Of a DNA stretch of 64,000 nt, positions 33,736-42,545 are shown piece by piece. Origin of the DNA: an uncultured Prevotellaceae bacterium (GTDB lineage: Bacteria > Bacteroidota > Bacteroidia > Bacteroidales > Bacteroidaceae); assembly GCA_902762325.1 (NCBI GenBank), contig CACWNV010000018.1, forward strand, positions 41,776-105,775, written 5' to 3'. The position numbers were made by a program, and so were the translations under genes. How positions within the stretch are numbered: position 1 is the stretch's first letter; every line of letters starts with the position of its first letter. Below the pieces are notes generated by a model that was given only the letters and a program-made list of their open reading frames with translations, was not told the origin of the DNA and ran no database searches.

Positions 33736-34426
33736 ATATTTTATGAAGCTCATCCATGTTGATGAGCTTTATTTTTCGTCCGTCAATCGTGATGAGCCCT
33801 TCGTTGGCAAAGGTTGACAGAGTGCGGATAGCATTGCTCGTTGTCATATTTGAAAGGCTGGCAAGGTCTTCTCTGCTGAGATATATGCTGAGTGTATATC
33901 CGTCTTCTTCCAGTCCATAGCTTTCCTTGAGGAATAGTAGTGCTTCGGCTAATCGGGCGCGGATGTGTTTCTGTGTCAAGCTGACAATGCGATTGTCAGA
34001 GTAACCAAGTTCAATAGACAATTGCCTGATAAAGAACATGGCAGTCTGGGAAGACTCTTTGATTAGCTGCTTGATGATGCCGAAAGGTATCTGTGCGATA
34101 GTTGACTGTTCAAAAGCCAGGGCAGATGTCTTATGCTCTTCTCCTGCAAAAAAAGCACGATAGCCGAAGATTTCAATTGGCCTGATAACCCTTACTATCT
34201 GGTACTTACCTCCAATACCTTCCTTGAGAATCTTAATCTTCCCAGAAAGAAGATACATGGCAGCACGGGGCATCTCATGCCTTTTGTATATGATTTCATT
34301 CTTTTGATATTGATGAATGGATATACTTGCTTTCAGTAACTCGGTTTGTTCTTCCGACAAATTGCCCCAAAGAGACGACAGCTCCTTGAGTATAATAGAT
34401 ATATCCGTATCTGTTTCAACCGCCAT
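33722..34426 (-). CDS. Crp/Fnr family transcriptional regulator
   Basis: A 234-residue regulator with an N-terminal cyclic-nucleotide-binding-like beta-roll (about 30-115, NEIIYKRHEMPRAAMYLLSGKIKIL) and a C-terminal winged helix (about 150-225), with YLSREDLASLSNMTTSNAIRTLSTFANEGLI as the recognition region. It has no cysteine cluster for iron-sulfur sensing, so it is not an FNR oxygen sensor. Its effector is unknown. It lies next to, and may act on, the divergent glycogen operon. Its 3' end overlaps the lipid kinase by 14 bases. Confidence 0.9.
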   Translation of the reverse strand: MAVETDTDISIILKELSSLWGNLSEEQTELLKASISIHQYQKNEIIYKRHEMPRAAMYLLSGKIKILKEGIGGKYQIVRVIRPIEIFGYRAFFAGEEHKTSALAFEQSTIAQIPFGIIKQLIKESSQTAMFFIRQLSIELGYSDNRIVSLTQKHIRARLAEALLFLKESYGLEEDGYTLSIYLSREDLASLSNMTTSNAIRTLSTFANEGLITIDGRKIKLINMDELHKISMLG

Positions 34427-34466
34427 TATGAACCTTTATTTCTTTATCAATATTTTGTCAACCTTG

Positions 34467-34474
34467 CAAAAGTA
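34467..34474 (-). promoter_or_regulatory. Promoter -7 element of the Crp/Fnr gene
   Basis: Minus strand reads TACTTTTG, 40 bases before the start. Confidence 0.5.
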
Positions 34475-34566
34475 CAAAATAATCCTAACATAATCGGACA
34501 TTTTATCAGATTTTGTATTATAAAATATTAAAAGCATGTTTTCCCAAAAAATTACTAACGATAAAT

Positions 34567-34597
34567 TTTGCTGACATTTCAAAAATTATTACCTTTG
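34567..34597 (+). promoter_or_regulatory. Full consensus promoter of the glycogen operon
   Basis: TTTG (34567-34570), exactly 19 bases, then TACCTTTG (34590-34597): the complete Bacteroidetes -33/-7 pattern. The start codon at 34683 is about 80 bases downstream. Confidence 0.8.
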
Positions 34598-34682
34598 AAG
34601 ACAAATAGAAGATTGTGAGAGGTAATGCTCCAATCGACCTAAATCAATAACTGAACAATTATCAACCTTAATAGAGACACCT

Positions 34683-36626
34683 ATGAGTTATTTAAGATTC
34701 GAAAAAGCTCTGATGACTAACTTGGAAGAATCTCTGCCGAAAGAATTGCTTCGCACAAATCGATCGGGAGCTTATTCGTGTTCCACAATTGTTGATTGTA
34801 ATATCCGCAAGTATCATGGCTTGCTCGTCGTTCCTGTTCCTGAACTGGATGATGAGAACCATGTGTTACTTTCTTCGTTGGATTGCACAGTCATTCAGCA
34901 TGGTGCTGAATTCAATTTGGGACTTCACAAGTATCAGGGCAACAACTACAGTCCAAAAGGTCACAAGTACATTCGAGAGTTTGACTGTGACAAAATTCCC
35001 ACAACTCTTTACAGGGTCGGTGGTGTTATTCTAAAGAAGGAGTTCCTTTTCCAGAACTATGAGGACAGACTTCTTATTCGTTACACTTTGGTGGACGGTC
35101 ATTCTGCAACAACATTGCGTTTCCGTCCTTTCCTGGCTTTCCGTAGTGTTCGTCAGTTCACTCACGAGAATTCTACTGCTTCAAGAGAGTACCATCAGGT
35201 AGACAATGGTATTAGAACTTGTATGTATGCCGGCTATCCCGACCTTTACATGCAGTTCTCTAAGAAGAACGAATTCATTTTCCAGCCCGACTGGTATCGT
35301 GGCGTAGAGTATCCAAAGGAGCAGGAGCGTGGATATGCCTCAAATGAGGACTTGTATGTTCCCGGCTATTTTGAAATGTCAATAAGAAAAGGAGAGAGCA
35401 TCGTCTTCGCTGCTTCCACTTCTGAGATAAAGACAAGTAAGCTGAAAAAACTCTTCGACGAAGAGGTAAGCTATCGTCCGCCTCGTGATAATTTCTTCCA
35501 CTGCCTTGTTAATGCTGCCCATCAGTTCCACAATCGTGATAAGAATGACGACCGTTATCTGTTGGCAGGTTATCCTTGGTTCAAATGCCGTGCACGTGAC
35601 ACGTTTATAGCATTGCCTGGTCTGACCCTTTCTATTGAGGAAGACGATTATTTCGAACTGGTCATGAAAACTGCAGAGCGCGGACTTCGTGAGTTTATGG
35701 AGCAGAAACCTCTGACAGTGAAGATCTATGAGATTGAAAAGCCGGATGTTCCACTTTGGGCAGTATGGGCTATACAGCAGTATGCTAAGGAGTGTGGCAA
35801 GGAGAGATGCAAGAAACTCTATGGCCAGCTTCTCCGTGATATCATCACATTTATCGAGAACAATGAACATCCGAATCTCACATTAGAGGAGAATGGACTG
35901 CTTCATACTGAAGGCCGTGATATAGCAGTGACATGGATGAACTCTACAGCTAATGGTCGTCCCGTTGTTCCGCGTACTGGTTACATCGTAGAATTCAATG
36001 CACTCTGGTATAATGCGCTTCGTTTCGTTGCCAGTCTTGCCGCTGATGATGGTAATGTTGAAGACCAGCAGCATCTGGAGGAGATGGCAGAAAAGTGTAA
36101 AGTCGCATTTGTTGATACCTTCTTAAATGAATATGGCTACCTGCTTGACTATGTTGATGGTAATATAATGGACTGGAGCGTTCGTCCAAATATGATATTT
36201 GCCGTAGCTCTTGACTATTCACCGCTCAATCAGCAGCAGAAGAAGAGCGTATTGGATGTTTGCACACGTGAGCTCCTCACTCCTAAAGGTCTGCGTTCAC
36301 TCTCTCCAAAGAGTGGCGGGTACAATCCTATTTATGTAGGTCCTCAGACACAACGCGACTATGCTTATCATCAGGGTACAGCATGGCCTTGGTTAGGCGG
36401 ATTCTACATGGAAGCCTGTCTGAGACTTTATAAGAAGACGCGTCTGAGTTTCATCGAGCGTCAGATGGTTGGATATGAAGATGAAATGGCTTATCACTGT
36501 CTCGGATCTATTTCTGAACTATTTGATGGCAATCCACCATTCCATGGTCGCGGTGCAATGTCTTTTGCTATGAATGTTGCTGAGATTCTCCGTACGTTGG
36601 AATTATTGGAAAGATATAAATATTAA
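34683..36626 (+). CDS. Glycogen debranching enzyme (amylo-alpha-1,6-glucosidase type)
   Basis: A 647-residue cytoplasmic protein with no signal peptide. The N-terminal part (about 15-260) is the GDE-N beta-sandwich (NRSGAYSCSTIVDCNIRKYHGLLV). The C-terminal (alpha/alpha)6 domain (about 275-647) has RARDTFIALPGLTL, GLLHTEGRDIAVTWMN, RTGYIVEFNALWYNALRF and HQGTAWPWLGGFY. It resembles GH133 debranching enzymes that release the branch glucose of glycogen. Many members have TWMD where this has TWMN; whether that matters is unclear to me. It is the first gene of a glycogen operon, followed by GT4 (17-base gap) and GH57 (34-base gap). Confidence 0.9.
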   Translation: MSYLRFEKALMTNLEESLPKELLRTNRSGAYSCSTIVDCNIRKYHGLLVVPVPELDDENHVLLSSLDCTVIQHGAEFNLGLHKYQGNNYSPKGHKYIREFDCDKIPTTLYRVGGVILKKEFLFQNYEDRLLIRYTLVDGHSATTLRFRPFLAFRSVRQFTHENSTASREYHQVDNGIRTCMYAGYPDLYMQFSKKNEFIFQPDWYRGVEYPKEQERGYASNEDLYVPGYFEMSIRKGESIVFAASTSEIKTSKLKKLFDEEVSYRPPRDNFFHCLVNAAHQFHNRDKNDDRYLLAGYPWFKCRARDTFIALPGLTLSIEEDDYFELVMKTAERGLREFMEQKPLTVKIYEIEKPDVPLWAVWAIQQYAKECGKERCKKLYGQLLRDIITFIENNEHPNLTLEENGLLHTEGRDIAVTWMNSTANGRPVVPRTGYIVEFNALWYNALRFVASLAADDGNVEDQQHLEEMAEKCKVAFVDTFLNEYGYLLDYVDGNIMDWSVRPNMIFAVALDYSPLNQQQKKSVLDVCTRELLTPKGLRSLSPKSGGYNPIYVGPQTQRDYAYHQGTAWPWLGGFYMEACLRLYKKTRLSFIERQMVGYEDEMAYHCLGSISELFDGNPPFHGRGAMSFAMNVAEILRTLELLERYKY

Positions 36627-36629
36627 AAT

Positions 36630-36636
36630 AAGGAGG
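36630..36636 (+). promoter_or_regulatory. Strong Shine-Dalgarno of the GT4 gene
   Basis: AAGGAGG lies 7 bases before the ATG at 36644. Such perfect sites are rare among the genes here, most of which have none, so this start is well fixed and the gene is probably well translated. Confidence 0.8.
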
Positions 36637-36643
36637 AACCAGA

Positions 36644-37912
36644 ATGAAAGTATTAATGTTTGGATGGGAGTATCCTCCTCATGTATATGGTGGACTCGCC
36701 ACAGCCAATTATGGTATTTCTCAAGGTTTGCATGCTCAAGGGGATGTGGAAACTGTGCTCTGTCTGCCTAAGCCGTTTGGTGATGAAGACCGTTCGGCTT
36801 GTAAGATAGTGGCAATGAACTCAGTACCTATAGCATGGCGGGATGTAGATTATGACTACGTGAAGAATCGTGTTGGTAATATCATGTCACCGGAGGATTA
36901 TTTCCGTTATCGTGACCACATCTACGCAGACTTTAATTATATGAATGTAAATGATCTCGGAGCAATGGAGTTTGCAGGAGGTTATCCTGGAAACTTACAT
37001 GAAGAGATTAATAACTATTCTGTTATTGCCGGCGTTATAGCACGTTCAGAAGAGTTTGACATTATCCATGCACACGACTGGCTGACATATCCTGCAGGTA
37101 TACATGCGAAACAAGTGAGCGGAAAGCCTTTGTGTATCCATGTACATGCTACGGATTTTGACCGTTCACGCGGAAAAGTGAATCCTACCGTCTATTCCAT
37201 TGAGAAAAACGGAATGGATTATGCAGACTGTATCATGTGTGTATCGGAACTTACCCGTCAGACGGTTATCAACCAGTATCATCAGGATCCAAGGAAATGC
37301 TTTACTGTTCATAACGCAGTATATCCACTGAAGCAGGAGTTACAGGATATTCCTCGCCCAGACCATACAGGAAAAGAGAAAGTCGTTACTTTCTTAGGGC
37401 GTATTACCATGCAGAAAGGTCCGGAGTATTTCGTTGAGGCTGCCAATATGGTGCTTCACAGAACACGTAATGTCCGTTTCTGTTTTGCTGGTAGTGGTGA
37501 TATGATGGAACAGATGATTTATCTGGCAGCAGAAAGAGGCATTGCCGACCGGTTCCATTTCCCGGGCTTCATGCGTGGAAAACAGGTATATGAGTGCCTG
37601 AAGGACTCTGATGTATATGTCATGCCGTCAGTCTCTGAGCCGTTTGGTATTTCTCCACTTGAGGCAATGCAATGCGGAACGCCGTCAATCATATCGAAGC
37701 AAAGTGGTTGTGCAGAGATTTTGACCAATTGTATCAAGGTTGACTATTGGGATATTCATGCATTGGCTGATGCCATGTATTCAATCTGTGTGAATGAAAG
37801 TCTCTTTAAATATCTCCAGGAGGAAGGAAAACGTGAAGTTGACCAGATCACTTGGGAGAAAGTGGGTGCTTGGATTAAGGAACTATACGAGCGCACGCTT
37901 GGCTGGAAGTAA
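36644..37912 (+). CDS. GT4-type glycosyltransferase, glycogen synthase-like
   Basis: A 422-residue cytoplasmic GT-B enzyme. N-terminal MLMFGWEYPPH-like opening (KVLMFGWEYPPHVYGGLATA, glycine loop), HAHDWLTYPAGI, and a C-terminal nucleotide-binding half with VVTFLGRITMQKGPEYFVEA and the E-x7-E motif SEPFGISPLEAMQCG (about 340-354). Placement between a debranching enzyme and a GH57-like protein, as in other Bacteroidetes, points to alpha-1,4-glucan synthesis, but the donor sugar is not shown by the sequence. Confidence 0.88.
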   Translation: MKVLMFGWEYPPHVYGGLATANYGISQGLHAQGDVETVLCLPKPFGDEDRSACKIVAMNSVPIAWRDVDYDYVKNRVGNIMSPEDYFRYRDHIYADFNYMNVNDLGAMEFAGGYPGNLHEEINNYSVIAGVIARSEEFDIIHAHDWLTYPAGIHAKQVSGKPLCIHVHATDFDRSRGKVNPTVYSIEKNGMDYADCIMCVSELTRQTVINQYHQDPRKCFTVHNAVYPLKQELQDIPRPDHTGKEKVVTFLGRITMQKGPEYFVEAANMVLHRTRNVRFCFAGSGDMMEQMIYLAAERGIADRFHFPGFMRGKQVYECLKDSDVYVMPSVSEPFGISPLEAMQCGTPSIISKQSGCAEILTNCIKVDYWDIHALADAMYSICVNESLFKYLQEEGKREVDQITWEKVGAWIKELYERTLGWK

Positions 37913-37946
37913 AGCTTAAATTTTAACAAGGAAAAAAGTAAAAGTT

Positions 37947-39338
37947 ATGAAAACAATTTGTTTATATTTTGAGATACATCAAATCATCCATCTCAAACGC
38001 TACCGTTTCTTCGATATCGGTACCGACCATTATTATTATGATGATTATGAGAATGAGCGCTCTATCAGCGATATAGCTGAGCGTTCATATATGCCTGCTC
38101 TTAACACCCTGCTTGACATGATTAAAGAACATGGAAAGTATTTCAAGGTGGCTTTCTCTCTCTCTGGTGTGGGAATAGAGCAGTTGGAAATGCATGCACC
38201 GCAAGTGCTTGAAAAACTTCAGGAGTTGAATAACACCGGTTGTGTGGAATTCTTGGCTGAGCCATATTCACATGGTCTTTCTTCACTCGTAAATGAAGAG
38301 TGCTTTGCTGCTGATGTCAAGAAGCAGATGGAGAAGATGAAAGAGTACTTCGGACAGACTCCAACTGTGTTGCGTAATTCTTCACTTATCTATTCTGATG
38401 ATATTGGTCTGCAGGCTGCTCAGATGGGATTCAAAGGCATGCTGACCGAAGGAGCTAAGCATGTTCTTGGCTGGAAGTCTCCTCATTATGTCTACAATTG
38501 TGCATTGGCTCCCAACCTTAAGCTTTTGCTGCGTGATGTCAAGTTGTCTGATGATATCTCATTACGTTTCAACAATAGCGACTGGGAAGGGTATCCACTT
38601 TTCGCCGATAACTATGTAAATGAAATTGCAAGTCATCCGGAAGAGAGTCAGATCATCAATATCTTCATGGAACTGTCTGCTCTTGGTATTGCTCAGCCTT
38701 TGTCCAGCAATATTCTTGAGTTCTTGCGTGCTATTCCTGGATGTGCCAAAGAGAAGGGTATTACATTCTCAACACCTACGGAAATCTGCATGAAGACTAA
38801 GAGTGTCGGTGCCCTTGATGTTCCCGATACGCTTTCATGGGTTGATGAGGAGCGTGATGTCAGTTGCTGGTTAGGTAATCCAATGCAGCGTGAGGCTTTC
38901 AACAAACTGTACAGTGTTGCCGACCGTGTGCGTATTGCTAATGATTCTCGTATCAATCAGGACTGGGATTACCTGCAGGCTTCAAACAATTTCCGCTTCA
39001 TGACAACAAAGCCTTCAAATGTCGGACTTGACAGAGGTATTTATTCATCTCCATTTGATGCTTTCACCAATTATATGAATATTCTTGGTGATTTCCTGAA
39101 CAGAGTGAATAGCCTTTATCCTGAGTCTATTGATAATGAGGAGCTTGAAGCATTGCTTACCACAATCCGCAATCAGGGAGAAGAAATCGAAATGAAAGAG
39201 AAAGAGATTACTCGTCTCCAGGCAAAGATTGAAAAGATTGAGGCTGCAAGTGACAAGCTACGTGAAAAGGTGGAGAAAGCGAAGGCTGCTCCGAAGAAGC
39301 CTGCGGCAAAAAAGCCTGCAGCAAAGAAAGCTGAATAA
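37947..39338 (+). CDS. GH57-like protein with altered motifs, coiled coil and Lys/Ala-rich tail
   Basis: A 463-residue cytoplasmic protein clearly related to Bacteroidetes GH57 alpha-amylases (SLSGVGIEQLE, CVEFLAEPYSHGL, KGMLTEGAKHVLGWKSPHYVY). The putative nucleophile Glu168 is present, but motif 1 reads HQI (usually HQP) and motif 4, usually of the form FMDYETFGEHQ, reads FMELSALGIAQ (240-250), so the acid/base Asp is replaced by Glu242 and the following residues are lost. Residues about 395-447 are a heptad-rich coiled coil, and the last 18 are PKKPAAKK-type repeats. It may be a weak enzyme, a binding protein, or a scaffold for the glycogen operon products. Last gene before a terminator. 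Confidence 0.85.
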   Translation: MKTICLYFEIHQIIHLKRYRFFDIGTDHYYYDDYENERSISDIAERSYMPALNTLLDMIKEHGKYFKVAFSLSGVGIEQLEMHAPQVLEKLQELNNTGCVEFLAEPYSHGLSSLVNEECFAADVKKQMEKMKEYFGQTPTVLRNSSLIYSDDIGLQAAQMGFKGMLTEGAKHVLGWKSPHYVYNCALAPNLKLLLRDVKLSDDISLRFNNSDWEGYPLFADNYVNEIASHPEESQIINIFMELSALGIAQPLSSNILEFLRAIPGCAKEKGITFSTPTEICMKTKSVGALDVPDTLSWVDEERDVSCWLGNPMQREAFNKLYSVADRVRIANDSRINQDWDYLQASNNFRFMTTKPSNVGLDRGIYSSPFDAFTNYMNILGDFLNRVNSLYPESIDNEELEALLTTIRNQGEEIEMKEKEITRLQAKIEKIEAASDKLREKVEKAKAAPKKPAAKKPAAKKAE

Positions 39339-39385
39339 TGTTTTTCATTGTTGTCTGCTAATAGTCAGCAATGCGAAATCGTCCT

Positions 39386-39421
39386 ATCCGCAACGCCCGT
39401 TTAAAGGCGTTGCGGATTTTT
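39386..39421 (+). terminator. Terminator of the glycogen operon
   Basis: A 12-bp perfect GC-rich stem ATCCGCAACGCC/GGCGTTGCGGAT followed by TTTT, 48 bases past the GH57 stop. Confidence 0.92.
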
Positions 39422-39618
39422 GTTTCAATAGGCAAAAGACATTGTAGCATTACAGATTATCTGTAAAAATCTTGTAATTCTATCCCAATTCGGGAAAAGA
39501 AACGAGAAAAATAGTCCCTACATAACGTATCTTTGTGAGTGAAATCTCTAAAATGAAGATTATTCTCTACTTAAACGCCCATAAACAATTGAAAGATAAG
39601 TACTTATAAAAGAATTAT

Positions 39619-39684
39619 CCTCTATTTATCCTCTACTTATATTCTACTAATCCTCTACTAATATTCTACCTATTCTCTACTTAT
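39619..39684. repeat. Six tandem copies of an 11-base pyrimidine-rich repeat
   Basis: Units CCTCTATTTAT, CCTCTACTTAT, ATTCTACTAAT, CCTCTACTAAT, ATTCTACCTAT and TCTCTACTTAT follow each other without gaps. The core is YTCTACTWAT. The period is half that of the adjacent 22-base array, 12 bases further on. Confidence 0.85.
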
Positions 39685-39695
39685 CTGGTGGGATG

Positions 39696-39862
39696 AATCA
39701 ATTCGTTTAGCATCGTTAAAGTATTGGTTTGCGAGTTGTAAAGAGTACGTTTGTGAGTTGTAAAGAGTACGTTTATGAGTTGTAAAGAGTACGTTTATGA
39801 GTTGTAAAGAGTACGTTTGTGAGTTGTAAAGAGTACGTTTAAGAATCGCAAAGAGTATGTTT
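39696..39862. repeat. 22-base-period array of AAA-N7-TTT palindromes (array C), eight units
   Basis: Units start at 39696 (AATCAATTCGTTT, one base off), 39718 (AAAGTATTGGTTT), then 39740, 39762, 39784, 39806 and 39828 (all AAAGAGTACGTTT) and 39850 (AAAGAGTATGTTT). Linkers are 9 bases, mostly RTGAGTTGT. The five identical central units suggest recent amplification. It occupies the 605-base gap (39339-39943) between the convergent glycogen operon and GH3 gene; apart from two terminators and the 11-base repeats I see nothing else there. Confidence 0.95.
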
Positions 39863-39887
39863 GCAATGAGAAAAATCTATTAATAAT

Positions 39888-39920
39888 AAAGAGGACATTC
39901 TTGCGAGTGCCCTCTTTTTT
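39888..39920. terminator. Terminator downstream of the pectin PUL
   Basis: Stem AAAGAGGACA/TGCCCTCTTT (one mismatch) flanked by A-rich and T-rich tails, 24 bases past the GH3 stop on the minus strand. Confidence 0.8.
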
Positions 39921-39943
39921 GATGTTCTTGTCTCTGTATCCTT

Positions 39944-42544
39944 CTATTTGATTCTAACAGTGATTTTCTTCAAGTCAGCATCTCTGCTGGAATTACCCAC
40001 CATCAATTCATACTTTCCTGGTACAACTCGCATGGTGTTGCTTCGTGAATCCCACAATTCAAAGCTGTTGTTTGGTACATCTATAGATAATGTCGTCTGT
40101 TCACCTGCTTTCAAATGAATACGTTTGTAACATCGAAGAGTTTTCAACGGACCATTTAAGTCACGTGGATTTCTAACATAAACCTGTACAACTTCGCTTC
40201 CATCGTTCTGTCCGGTGTTCTTCACTTTAACAAGTAACTTGTTCTTCATGAAAATTGGCTTTCCAATCTCAAACGTAGTATAGCTCAGTCCATATCCAAA
40301 CGGGAAAAGAGCATCCCCCTTGAAATACCTGTATGTTCGTCCTGCCATCCGATAGTCCTCGAAGTCTGGTAACTGCTGAGCATTCTTATAGAAAGTAACA
40401 GGTAGTTTTCCACTTGGATTATAGTCGCCGAAAAGCACATCTGCAACAGCTTGTCCACCTTGTTCACCACAATACCATGCCTGTAGGATAGCGTCTGCAT
40501 GTTGGCTTTCACTTACCAGTCCCATAGCACCTCCTGAACAATTTACGAAGACGACTTTCTTTCCTGCTTGCTTCAGTCGTGCTATCATTTCACGTTGTAC
40601 TGCTGGCAGTTCAATACTTATCCGGTCTCCGCCTTTGAAGCCTTCCTCATTGACCTTCATTTCTTCTCCTTCAAGACTCGGTGAGATGCCTCCGACAAAA
40701 ACGACAACATCAGCATCATCAGCTTGTTCGATGATTTGTTCAAATGTAGTGTTCACTTTTTTAGTAACATCAAATCCGAACAACGCCAGACCGATTTGCT
40801 GAATATAGTCCATCTGAATCTTATATTGTTTGCCTGCTTCCACCTTTTTGGCAAATGTCTTATAGACTACACCATGCCCATTCCACTTGCTGAATAAAGT
40901 GTCTCCGTCGAAGATGATATCCAGATAATCTTCTCCGGCAAGATTCAAAATGATTTCAGCATCCTCTTTAGGACAAAGAATAGTTTCGTATCTTGCTGAA
41001 AAATGCTCTAAGTTCACACCTGATGTGAATGCTGTATTTCCACCATTATCCAGTCGTATTCTTGACGTGTTAACAACCGTTGCAACAGGAGTGTCTTCGA
41101 AGTTCTCATTGTTCCAGTATGTTGCCTTCACACCCTTTTCACCATCTGGAGTCTGCAAGTCATTAAACAGACTCTCAAACACTTCGTTGCGAGTAAGTCC
41201 GCAACCTTGAATGTACTGCACGTTCTTACTCTTGTTTTGTATACCTTGCAGAATGGTGATAGTGGAGGTGGGAGTACCTGTATAATTTCCCCATTGCATG
41301 GTAGAGTCGTTAGCGTTAGGTCCCATCACAACAATTTTCTGGTCAGGCTTGAGCGGTAGGATGTGATTGTTGTTCTGTAAAAGGGTCATTCCTTCACGTG
41401 CTATCTCAAGTGCCAGTTGTTTATGTTTCTTGTTGGCAACAACGCTCATGGGTATTTTTGTCCATTCAACCAGTTCGTCGGAATCGAAGTCGCCTAATTC
41501 AAAGCGAGCCTTCAACAAGCGTTTCAGGCTGACATTGATTTGTTCCTCACTAATAAGTCCGGCCTTGATAGCCTCAGGTAAAGATTTATATTCACTTCCG
41601 CATTCCACATCGGTTCCGGCAATCACAGCTTTTGCAGACGCATCTGCACGATCGGGTGAGAATCCATGATTCCCTGGTGACCAGAAATCGCGGATAGCCC
41701 CACAATCACTGGTGACAATGCCTTTAAATCCCCATTCGTCTCTAAGAATCTGGTGAAGATAACGCGTCTGGGCACAGCATGGTTCCCCATCAATTCGTTG
41801 ATAAGCACACATGACCTCCTTAACATCACCTTCTTGTACTAATGCCTTAAAAGCCGGCAAATATGTTTCCCATAAATCCCGTTCAGGCAGATTCTCAATA
41901 TTAAAGCTATGACGGTTCCACTCAGGACCGCTATGTACAGCATAGTGTTTGGCACATGCGAAAAGCTTAGCATATTTTGATGTCGGCTTTTTCCCGTCGT
42001 AACTGTATCCTTGTAAGCCACGTGTAACGGCTAATCCCATTTTTGTGGTGAGATAAGGGTCTTCACCGTATGTCTCCTGACCGCGTCCCCATCTTGGGTC
42101 ACGGAAGATGTTGATGTTGGGTGTCCAAAACGAAAGGCCGCGATAGCGTTTCATTTCATTTGATAGTCTTGCCTCTGTGTTTTTTGCACGAGCTTCATCA
42201 CTTACAGCACTGAACACCTTATATACTAATGCGTCATCGAATGATGCAGCCATGTTCATTGTAATAGGGAATACCGTAGCAAAACCGTTACGTCCGACAC
42301 CATGAAGAGCTTCGTTCCACCATTCAAATTGTGGAATACCTAACCTTTCGATAGCTGGCGAACGGTCCATCATCAGTTGTATCTTCTCACTTAATTCAAG
42401 ACGAGAGCAGAGATCTTCTGCACGTTCTTCAGCAGAAAGGGCCGGGTTCTGATAAGGAAAAATCTGAGCAGAGATGAAACATGAAGGTAACGTAGCAAAC
42501 AGAGTGCTGAGTACCAATGATTTGATGCTATTATTATACTTCAT
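39944..42544 (-). CDS. Exported GH3 beta-glycosidase with PA14 insertion (beta-xylosidase/glucosidase type)
   Basis: An 866-residue protein starting MKYNNSIKSLVLSTLFATLP with a signal peptide. The ATG at 42544 is chosen: it lies just after the previous stop, while an earlier ATG would overlap that gene by 35 bases. GH3 barrel with WWNEALHGVGR, FWTPNINIFRDPRWGRGQETYGEDP (each motif typical), KHYAVHSGPE and the nucleophile Asp in IVTSDCGAI. A PA14-like module is inserted near 460-590 (GVKATYWNNENF). Then come the second GH3 domain (VVFVGGISPSLEGE with the acid/base region) and a C-terminal Fn3-like domain. It probably trims side chains or oligomers from pectin. Last gene of the PUL. Confidence 0.92.
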   Translation of the reverse strand: MKYNNSIKSLVLSTLFATLPSCFISAQIFPYQNPALSAEERAEDLCSRLELSEKIQLMMDRSPAIERLGIPQFEWWNEALHGVGRNGFATVFPITMNMAASFDDALVYKVFSAVSDEARAKNTEARLSNEMKRYRGLSFWTPNINIFRDPRWGRGQETYGEDPYLTTKMGLAVTRGLQGYSYDGKKPTSKYAKLFACAKHYAVHSGPEWNRHSFNIENLPERDLWETYLPAFKALVQEGDVKEVMCAYQRIDGEPCCAQTRYLHQILRDEWGFKGIVTSDCGAIRDFWSPGNHGFSPDRADASAKAVIAGTDVECGSEYKSLPEAIKAGLISEEQINVSLKRLLKARFELGDFDSDELVEWTKIPMSVVANKKHKQLALEIAREGMTLLQNNNHILPLKPDQKIVVMGPNANDSTMQWGNYTGTPTSTITILQGIQNKSKNVQYIQGCGLTRNEVFESLFNDLQTPDGEKGVKATYWNNENFEDTPVATVVNTSRIRLDNGGNTAFTSGVNLEHFSARYETILCPKEDAEIILNLAGEDYLDIIFDGDTLFSKWNGHGVVYKTFAKKVEAGKQYKIQMDYIQQIGLALFGFDVTKKVNTTFEQIIEQADDADVVVFVGGISPSLEGEEMKVNEEGFKGGDRISIELPAVQREMIARLKQAGKKVVFVNCSGGAMGLVSESQHADAILQAWYCGEQGGQAVADVLFGDYNPSGKLPVTFYKNAQQLPDFEDYRMAGRTYRYFKGDALFPFGYGLSYTTFEIGKPIFMKNKLLVKVKNTGQNDGSEVVQVYVRNPRDLNGPLKTLRCYKRIHLKAGEQTTLSIDVPNNSFELWDSRSNTMRVVPGKYELMVGNSSRDADLKKITVRIK

Positions 42545-42545
42545 T

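Noticed and set aside
39696-39862. CRISPR-like array
   Set aside because: The period is only 22 bases, there are no unique spacers, the 9-base linkers are themselves repeated, and no cas genes are present.
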